In this document: positions 58,716 to 64,000 of the stretch, one piece after another | How positions within the stretch are numbered: position 1 is the first letter of the stretch | Layout: every line of letters begins with the position of its first letter | Assembly: GCA_904420205.1 (NCBI GenBank) | Contig: CAJFUN010000033.1 | Coordinates: 32,326 to 96,325 of the forward strand | Direction: 5' to 3' | Length of the DNA stretch: 64,000 bases | Source of the DNA: Candidatus Parachristensenella avicola | GTDB taxonomy: Bacteria; Bacillota; Clostridia; Christensenellales; UMGS416 | Translations under genes and position numbers: made by a program | Notes under the pieces: model-generated | Database searches by the model: none | The model's input: the letters and a program-made list of their open reading frames with translations, nothing else | What the model was told of the DNA's origin: nothing

Positions 58716-59357
58716 ATGCCATCGTCGACGATGCATCTTTTGGTTGCGCAGGCGGTCGCCCAGGCCGGCTCGATACCGCTTACCGGCCGATTTCTCTTGG
58801 GCAATCTGGCGCCGGATGCGGTAGCGATGCGCAATGGATATACGCCGCAGGACCGCGAGCGTGCCCACCTTCGCAATCCGGATTGGCGGGCGGCCTGGAG
58901 CCAAGCGGGCGAGGTTATCAGCCTGTATCCTCAGGATCACTTTGTGATCGGCGCCTGCATCCATATTCTGACCGATTATCTGTGGCTGGCTCAGCCCTAC
59001 CGGTATTTTAAGGAGCACACCCCGGAGGGCCTTTCGGACAGGGAGGCCCGAGCCCGGTATTATGCCGATGTGGAGGCGTTGGATCGGTACCTATTCCGGC
59101 AGACGGGATCCCACAACCTGTGGAGTGCCGCCATGGCCGCTCAGCCCCAGAACTTTGCCGACCTAGTATCGGCGGCAGAGGTGGATATGTGGCGCAAGGA
59201 CCGATACGCGCTGCTGCAGCAAACCAAGCCCATGGAACCGGCGCAGGTGCTGACCGTATCCATGGCGCAAAAGTTTATTGAATCGACAGCCCGGCGGCTG
59301 GGCCGGGAGCTTGACAAGATACTGGCCCAAGGAGGACAAAATGATTCGCAGCTTTGA
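58716..59357 (+). CDS. Zinc-dependent phospholipase C-like / HD-fold hydrolase of unknown substrate
   Basis: 213 aa, AGGAGG 9 nt upstream. STMHLLVAQAV, LLGNLAPDAV and HFVIGACIHILTDYLW provide conserved His and Asp residues (H7, D34, H~75, H~83, D87) arranged as in small all-helical zinc hydrolases of the phospholipase C/S1 nuclease-like type often annotated only as hydrolase. No signal or membrane segment. It overlaps the DUF39 gene by 17 nt, so it is the first gene of the sulfur operon, but a link to homocysteine synthesis is not known. Confidence 0.65.
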   Translation: MPSSTMHLLVAQAVAQAGSIPLTGRFLLGNLAPDAVAMRNGYTPQDRERAHLRNPDWRAAWSQAGEVISLYPQDHFVIGACIHILTDYLWLAQPYRYFKEHTPEGLSDREARARYYADVEALDRYLFRQTGSHNLWSAAMAAQPQNFADLVSAAEVDMWRKDRYALLQQTKPMEPAQVLTVSMAQKFIESTARRLGRELDKILAQGGQNDSQL

Positions 59358-60492
59358 TGAGATCAACGAGAAAATCCGCTCCGGTAAGGTCGCCGTCGTC
59401 ACCGCGGAGGAAGTTGTGGCTATGGTGAAGGAGCAGGGCGTAAAGGCGGCCTGTGAAAAGGTGGACGTGGTCACCTGCGCCACCTTCGGCGCAATGTGCT
59501 CGTCCGGCGCCTTTATGAACTTCGGCCACGCTGATCCGCCGATCCGCATGGCAAAGATCTGGCTGAACGATGTGCCGGCCAGCGGCGGGTTGGCGGCGGT
59601 GGATACCTATCTAGGCGCGACGGAGCCCTCCGACAAGAAGGGGATTGCCTACGGCGGAGCCCATGTGATCGAGGACCTGATCGCCGGCAAAAAGGTGCGG
59701 CTGCACGCGGAGAGCGGCACCACGGACTGCTATCCCCGCGCCAGCGTGGATACGGTCGTCACGCTGGACGACCTAAACCAGGCGTATCTGTTTAATCCAC
59801 GCAATTGTTATCAGAATTATTCAGTCGCCACCAACGGCTCGGACCGGACGATCCATACCTATATGGGTACGCTGCTGCCCCATTTTGCCAACATGACTTA
59901 CTCAACCTCCGGCGAGCTTTCGCCTCTTTTGAAGGATCCGAAGCTGCGCACCATCGGCATCGGCACGCGTATTTTCCTGGGCGGGGCCAGCGGCTATGTG
60001 GCGTGGCAGGGCACCCAGTGCGTGCAGGAGCATACCCACTATGAGGATGGCGAGGATTACAACGGCGCAACGCTGGCCCTGATAGGCGACATGAAGAAGA
60101 TGAACGCTCGCTACGTGCGGGGGGCGACCATGCAAGGGTATGGCGTTACCATTTATCTAGGCGTCGGTATTCCCATTCCTGTGCTGGACGAGGATCTAAT
60201 GTATGACCTTTCCCGCCCCAACGAGGAGCTTTATACGACGCTCAAAGATTATTCGGTGGGGCGCCGCAGCCGGCCGGCTTTGGCACGGTACAATTATGCT
60301 CAGCTGCGCTCAGGTTCGGTGGAATACCAGGGACGCCGGGTCAAGACGGCCCCGATGAGCAGCCTTGCCATGGCCCGAGAGATCGCCCTTTTGCTGAAAA
60401 AAGCGATTGCCGACGGCGAGTTTACCCTGCAGCAGCCCATTGAAATGTTCCCCAATACGCCCTTTAAGCCCATGGCGATCCGGGAGGAATAA
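59341..60492 (+). CDS. Homocysteine biosynthesis protein, DUF39 family
   Basis: 383 aa from ATG 59341, GGAGG 6 nt upstream inside the preceding gene. The DUF39 pattern is unmistakable: VTCATFGAMCSSGAFMNFGH, KIWLNDVPASGGLAAVDTYLGAT, GGAHVIEDLIAGK, YPRASVDTVVTLDDLNQAYLFNPRN, FLGGASGYVAWQGTQ. In Methanosarcina the homologue works with a NIL-domain ferredoxin and a UPF0280 protein to form homocysteine from aspartate semialdehyde and a sulfur donor. The conserved cysteines near residues 47 and 53 are plausible sulfur carriers. The same three partners stand here in a row, which makes the assignment strong. Confidence 0.92.
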   Translation: MIRSFDEINEKIRSGKVAVVTAEEVVAMVKEQGVKAACEKVDVVTCATFGAMCSSGAFMNFGHADPPIRMAKIWLNDVPASGGLAAVDTYLGATEPSDKKGIAYGGAHVIEDLIAGKKVRLHAESGTTDCYPRASVDTVVTLDDLNQAYLFNPRNCYQNYSVATNGSDRTIHTYMGTLLPHFANMTYSTSGELSPLLKDPKLRTIGIGTRIFLGGASGYVAWQGTQCVQEHTHYEDGEDYNGATLALIGDMKKMNARYVRGATMQGYGVTIYLGVGIPIPVLDEDLMYDLSRPNEELYTTLKDYSVGRRSRPALARYNYAQLRSGSVEYQGRRVKTAPMSSLAMAREIALLLKKAIADGEFTLQQPIEMFPNTPFKPMAIREE

Positions 60493-60493
60493 G

Positions 60494-60898
60494 ATGAAGA
60501 CGATCAAAGTAACTTTGCATTTTCCGGCGAGCAAAAGCACTCGCCCGGTAACGAGCTATCTGATCCGCGACTATAATCTGGTATTCAATATCCTCCAGGC
60601 CCGCATCGATATGGGCATGGAGGGGACGCTGACCATGGAGTTGACCGGAGATGAAACGGATCTTGCCCGGGGGCTGGCCTTCCTGAAAGGGGAGGGCATC
60701 GGTGTGCAGGAGATCGCCCGGTCCATTATATGGGACGGGGAAAAATGTACCTCCTGCGGCGCATGTACGGCGGTGTGCGGCTCCGGCGCCTTGGCGATGG
60801 ACGAGCGGGACGAGCTTTCCTTTGACCCGGACCGGTGTGTGGTGTGTGAGCGCTGCATCGCCGCCTGCCCCATGGCGGTGCTGCGGCTGAACCGCTAG
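60494..60898 (+). CDS. NIL-domain 2[4Fe-4S] ferredoxin
   Basis: 134 aa from ATG 60494, GGAGG 7 nt upstream and only 1 nt after the DUF39 stop. Residues 1-75 are a NIL domain (IKVTLHFPASKSTRPVTSYL, IDMGMEGTLTMEL). Two clusters follow: CTSCGACTAVCGSGAL and CVVCERCIAACPMAVL, each with C-x2-C-x2-C-x3-C; the second set ends in C-P. It likely supplies electrons or sulfur in homocysteine formation with the DUF39 and UPF0280 proteins. Confidence 0.94.
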   Translation: MKTIKVTLHFPASKSTRPVTSYLIRDYNLVFNILQARIDMGMEGTLTMELTGDETDLARGLAFLKGEGIGVQEIARSIIWDGEKCTSCGACTAVCGSGALAMDERDELSFDPDRCVVCERCIAACPMAVLRLNR

Positions 60899-60901
60899 GC
60901 G

Positions 60902-61645
60902 ATGGATCAATTTGTCGAGCGGCGCTACCGGAGGCTGCATGGGGGCGATGGGCTTGCCTTCTACCGTGTTGTCGAGGGGCAAAGCGATCTTTCGGTGGGC
61001 ACGCCGCGGCCGCGGCCCGACCTTGCACGGCAGCTGCTCAAGCAGGCGCGGATCCAGGTGGAGGCTGCGATTGCGGCCTGCCCGGCGTTTCTAACCAGCA
61101 TGGTGCCGTTGGACCCTGCCTTAGCGCTGGGCCAAGTCGATGGCTGGATGCTGCGGGCGGGCCAGGCTGCGGGCGTCGGACCCATGGCTGCCGTTGCTGG
61201 GGCCATCGCCCGGTATGTGGGCGAAACCCTGGCTCTGCGGCTGGGTGAGGCGGTGGTAGAGAACGGCGGGGATCTATATCTAAAGAGCGCAGCGCAGCGG
61301 ATCGTCGCCGTGTATGCGGGCGCGTCGCCGCTATCGGGCCGGGTCGGCATCGTCCTTCCGCCGGGCGAATGGGGCGTATGCACCTCGGCCGGCCGCGTTG
61401 GCCCTTCAATCAGCCTGGGGCGGGCGGATGCCGCAGTCGTGCTATCCAGGGACAGCGCGCTGGCGGACGCTGCGGCCACGGCTTTAGGCAACCGGATCCG
61501 TCGTGAGGAGGATCTGTCCGCCGCGGTGAATTGGGCGCTTCAGGTGCCCGGCGTGCTGGGCGCACTGGCGGTGCAAGGCCAGCAGATGGCCGCGGGCGGC
61601 GCGGTAGAGCTTACGGCCCTTGCCGTGAAAGGAGGCTTGCAATGA
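60902..61645 (+). CDS. UPF0280 (ApbE-like) family protein
   Basis: 247 aa, starting 3 nt after the ferredoxin. MVPLDPALALGQVDGWMLRAGQAAGVGPMAAVAGAIARYVGE and VVENGGDLYLK, VCTSAGRVG and DAAATALGNRI match UPF0280, a group related to the FAD-transferase ApbE. In methanogens the gene is always with DUF39 and the NIL-ferredoxin. Its biochemical part is undetermined. The stop overlaps the following start (ATGA). Confidence 0.9.
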   Translation: MDQFVERRYRRLHGGDGLAFYRVVEGQSDLSVGTPRPRPDLARQLLKQARIQVEAAIAACPAFLTSMVPLDPALALGQVDGWMLRAGQAAGVGPMAAVAGAIARYVGETLALRLGEAVVENGGDLYLKSAAQRIVAVYAGASPLSGRVGIVLPPGEWGVCTSAGRVGPSISLGRADAAVVLSRDSALADAAATALGNRIRREEDLSAAVNWALQVPGVLGALAVQGQQMAAGGAVELTALAVKGGLQ

Positions 61646-62331
61646 GTTACGAAGAGAAACCGGCCCGGGGCGTGCCGGCCGCCGGCGTTATGGTCGTGGG
61701 CGCGGCGCTGTGCCTGGCTGCGATTGCCATCGGCGGCGCGCGGGTGACCAGCGCGCTGTATTGGATGATTCTTGGCGTGCCGCTGGTCCTCATGGCGGCA
61801 ACTTTTTTTGTGCTGCGCGCCGTCAAGCCGCAGGTGCTTCGCCGCCGCTGGGGCACGGATCCCATCGAGCGGGGCTTTGAGCTGCCGCTGCTTTTTCTGA
61901 CGGCGGCTCTCTCGGTGGCCACCTGCGCGGTCTCCGCAGTGGATTATTTCCACCTGCGTATCGGGTATATGGGCGGTTGGTGGCCGCCGGTTGGGATCGT
62001 GGTGACCAGCCTGGGGATGATGATGTACCAGCAGACGCTGCTGGCCTACGGACCCCACGATCGGTCCCGTTATGGCGAGCTGCCGGGGAAGAATGCTACC
62101 CAGGGCGCTTATGCGGCGGTGAGGCATCCGCTGAGCGGTTTGTTCCTGCTGGCGCTTCTTGGGATACCGCTGATGATGTCCTCCTGGATTGGTCTGATCG
62201 GGTGGGCGCTTACAGCGGTGGTGATGATGATATATGTATCCAAAGAGGATCGCTGGCGCTTCGCCAACTATGAGTGGTACTACGAATATACCACCCAGGC
62301 GCGCCGTAGGATGATCCCCCTGATTTGGTAA
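61642..62331 (+). CDS. Isoprenylcysteine/phospholipid methyltransferase-like membrane protein
   Basis: 229 aa from ATG 61642, AAAGGAGG upstream. Five to six transmembrane segments; near the C-terminus GAYAAVRHPLSGLFLLALLG is the ICMT/PEMT signature (R-H-P-x-Y/L-x-G) and SKEDRWRFANYEWYYEYTTQARRRMIP matches the E-x-x-L/F...Y...Y..V-R/F-P motif region. Such proteins are SAM-dependent methyltransferases at the membrane. It is translationally coupled with UPF0280 and stands between homocysteine genes and a cystathionine lyase, which is unusual company and unexplained. Confidence 0.8.
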   Translation: MSYEEKPARGVPAAGVMVVGAALCLAAIAIGGARVTSALYWMILGVPLVLMAATFFVLRAVKPQVLRRRWGTDPIERGFELPLLFLTAALSVATCAVSAVDYFHLRIGYMGGWWPPVGIVVTSLGMMMYQQTLLAYGPHDRSRYGELPGKNATQGAYAAVRHPLSGLFLLALLGIPLMMSSWIGLIGWALTAVVMMIYVSKEDRWRFANYEWYYEYTTQARRRMIPLIW

Positions 62332-62342
62332 AGGAGGCTAAC

Positions 62343-63473
62343 ATGGATTTTGATTGCGAGGTCGTGCGTCGCGGCACCCACTGCGCCAAATGGGATGCGC
62401 CCGGAGTAGACGCAGACGTAATATGCATGGGCACGGCGGATATGGACTTTAAGGTGCCGGCAGCCGTGCAGGATGCGCTGAGGGCGCAGGCAGAGCACGG
62501 CGTCTATGGCTATACCTTGATGGAGGATGAGGACTGGCAGGCTGTAATGGATTGGATGGCCCGCTATCACCGCCACCCCCTTAAGCGGGAATGGCTGCTC
62601 TTTTCCCCCGGCGTAATTCCGACGCTGCATGCAGCCATGCGTGCGGTATCCAAGCCGGGAGACCGGGTGGTCGTGGAGACGCCGGTCTACCCGCCCTTCT
62701 TCAGCGCGGTTTCCGGAGAAGGCCGCGTGGTGGTGGAAAATCCGCTGAAGCTTGTGGACGGCCACTGGGAACGGGATTGGGACGGGCTGGAAGCTTGCTT
62801 CAAAGATGGCGTAAAGGTATTCTTTATGTGCTCTCCCCATAATCCGGTCGGCCGCGTGTGGACCCGACGCGAGCAGGAGCGCCTGGCTGAACTGTGCGTA
62901 GCCTATGATGTATCGGTGATTTGCGACGAGATCCACAGCGACCTGATTTTGCCTGGGCATGTTCACACGGCTATCGCCACTTTACCCGGAATGGAAGAGC
63001 GCACGGTGACGGCCGTTTCGGCGACAAAATCCTTTAACTTGGCGGGCCTGCAGAGTTCAACGGCCATCTGCCCCCGGGAAGATTGGCGCAAAACCATGTC
63101 GGAGGCCCTTTACAGCTGCGGGATGCATGGGCCTAACGTGATGGCGAAGGTGGCGCAGACAGCCGCCTATCGGTCGGGCCGCCCCTGGCTGGAGGCGATG
63201 CTGGCCTATGTGGACATCAGCGCCCGGCGTATGGTAAAAGCCCTCTGTGAATGCGGCTTCCCGGCGACGCCGGTGGAAGGTACATATCTTGTATGGGCCG
63301 ACGGCAGCCGCTTGGAGAAAACCGGCGATGAGCTTATTGCCCTGCTGGTCGAAAAAGCGCGCATCCATGTGACGGGCGGCGACGCTTTTGGCGCGCCGGG
63401 ATGGTTCCGCGTGAATTTGGCTACGACCCATGCGAATATTGATCGGGCGATTGACGGGCTTAAGCAGCTATAG
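62343..63473 (+). CDS. MalY/PatB family cystathionine beta-lyase-type PLP enzyme
   Basis: 376 aa from ATG 62343, AAAGGAGG 6 nt upstream. Opens VVRRGTHCAKWDAPG (K-W-D of the MalY/PatB group), then MGTADMDFKVPAAVQDAL, HGVYGYTLMEDE, FSPGVIPTLHAAM, CSPHNPVGRVW, ICDEIHSDLILPGH (Asp to PLP) and SATKSFNLAGLQ (Schiff-base Lys). The usual role is beta-cleavage of cystathionine to homocysteine, or of other cysteine conjugates. Its place at the end of the homocysteine operon gives two routes to homocysteine from one transcript. Confidence 0.92.
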   Translation: MDFDCEVVRRGTHCAKWDAPGVDADVICMGTADMDFKVPAAVQDALRAQAEHGVYGYTLMEDEDWQAVMDWMARYHRHPLKREWLLFSPGVIPTLHAAMRAVSKPGDRVVVETPVYPPFFSAVSGEGRVVVENPLKLVDGHWERDWDGLEACFKDGVKVFFMCSPHNPVGRVWTRREQERLAELCVAYDVSVICDEIHSDLILPGHVHTAIATLPGMEERTVTAVSATKSFNLAGLQSSTAICPREDWRKTMSEALYSCGMHGPNVMAKVAQTAAYRSGRPWLEAMLAYVDISARRMVKALCECGFPATPVEGTYLVWADGSRLEKTGDELIALLVEKARIHVTGGDAFGAPGWFRVNLATTHANIDRAIDGLKQL

Positions 63474-63503
63474 CCGCTTAAAGCGCGGCCAATTAGGCGG
63501 TTG

Positions 63504-63549
63504 AAAAATCCCCCTGTATCCAAAGAATGGATACAGGGGGATTTTTTTA
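63504..63549 (+). terminator. Terminator of the homocysteine-type operon
   Basis: AAATCCCCCTGTATCC / GGATACAGGGGGATTT with a 7-nt loop and a long T-run. Confidence 0.9.
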
Positions 63550-63559
63550 TGAAAATAGG

Positions 63560-63896
63560 AATCTGAAGAAGCTGTGGAGTATGTGGTTGTGGATTTTTGT
63601 ATTTTATATTTTATTATTAAATTAAATTCATCAAAAATGTTGCTGTAAATTGTTTGGAAATGCGAGGTTTTTTGAGCTGTGGATTTAATACTGTACTATT
63701 TTAACCATGAAAATAGTAGAACATATTATACATATTTGAACGAAAAAGCGGACAATTTGAATTCCTTTTTCATTGTAATTCACCTGAATCAAAAAGTACG
63801 ATATTCCGACCAACTAACTATGATTTCAGCCTGCGGGCCGGGGGACGCCGCGCCTGCCGGAGTGGAATGAACACCAAACCAAAAAGGAGGACTACC
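63560..63896. other. AT-rich non-coding stretch with DnaA-box-like words
   Basis: Markedly more AT-rich than the rest of the window (especially 63594-63640 and 63690-63800). It contains TGTGGAGTA (63573), TGTGGATTT (63588 and 63678), close to the DnaA box complement TGTGGATAA. The small open frame at 63679-63870 has no ribosome site and a composition unlike neighbours; I do not call it a gene. The stretch also must hold the promoter of the lipoprotein gene at 63897. Confidence 0.4.
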
Positions 63897-64000
63897 ATGA
63901 AGAAGAGACTGCTGGCCGGCCTGCTGGTGCTGTGCATGGTGCTCGCTCTGGGCCTGACGGCCTGCAGCGGCGGCACCAACGCGACCACCACCACTACCGC
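63897..64000 (+). CDS. Lipoprotein, probable ABC substrate-binding protein (3' end outside the window)
   Basis: ATG 63897 with a perfect AAAAAGGAGG 8 nt upstream. The first 34 codons give a signal peptide KKRLLAGLLVLCMVLALGLTAC with lipobox LTAC (Cys23), then a Ser/Gly/Thr-rich linker (TNATTTTT), just as in the binding protein at 2502. This suggests a transporter binding protein, but the domain itself is not in the window. Confidence 0.75.
   Translation, partial: MKKRLLAGLLVLCMVLALGLTACSGGTNATTTTT

Noticed and set aside
63679..63870. 63-codon open frame in the AT-rich patch
   Set aside because: GTG start without ribosome site, abrupt change of composition from AT-rich to GC-rich within the frame, no recognisable product.

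Overview
The window is a stretch of a GC-rich (roughly 58-60% by eye) low-complexity-free bacterial chromosome with Firmicutes/Clostridia character: strong AGGAGG ribosome sites, sigma-A promoters of TTGACA-17-TATAAT type, many U-tailed terminators, YitT, WalJ, SmpB/ssrA, HxlR, a group-III phosphofructokinase, DUF2325/DUF3793, WG-repeat lipoproteins and ferredoxin-linked enzymes. It looks like an anaerobic, probably host-associated, peptide- and glycan-using clostridium. Species cannot be named from sequence alone.

Layout. 0-6 kb: a partial hypothetical gene and a nitroreductase, then an ornithine-cyclodeaminase-like gene divergent from a polar amino acid ABC transporter operon that carries an aminotransferase between the binding protein and the permease. 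6-10 kb: an Ntn-hydrolase asparaginase and two tandem M20 dipeptidases. 10-15 kb: radC, walJ, a phosphofructokinase with a DUF3006 partner, and a membrane glycosyltransferase. 15-24 kb: a GH106-like glycosidase, a YitT protein with a clear operator, an anhydro-MurNAc kinase plus serine hydrolase pair, and a membrane protein joining a DUF4145-like domain to an NPCBM carbohydrate-binding domain. 24-30 kb: aldo/keto reductase and the polA-coaE-binding protein operon.

30.2-39.1 kb is the accessory part. It is bounded by the 3' ends of tRNA-Leu(GAG) and of ssrA (tmRNA), both pointing inward, and holds a receiver-like gene cut by an in-frame amber codon, a thioesterase, two secreted/membrane proteins without recognisable function, an HxlR/NAD-binding divergent pair, a nucleoside phosphorylase and several long non-coding or decayed stretches.

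39-48.7 kb: smpB-ssrA, then an operon DUF2325-DUF3793-flavodoxin preceded by two near-identical palindromes and followed by a DtxR-family metal repressor (the best candidate for a little-described iron-responsive system), a protein built of two Sm-like repeats, a nitroreductase, and a tightly coupled five-gene operon of three M42 aminopeptidases, a WG-repeat lipoprotein and a ComEC-like metallo-beta-lactamase. 48.7-58.5 kb: oxidoreductase and trans-sulfuration PLP enzyme, a GH38 mannosidase-SIS-ROK operon, and a MarR-MATE-nucleotide kinase operon. 58.7-63.5 kb: an operon whose DUF39, NIL-ferredoxin and UPF0280 genes match the methanogen-type homocysteine biosynthesis set, followed by a membrane methyltransferase-like gene and a MalY/PatB cystathionine lyase. 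The window ends in an AT-rich patch with DnaA-box-like words and the start of another lipoprotein gene.
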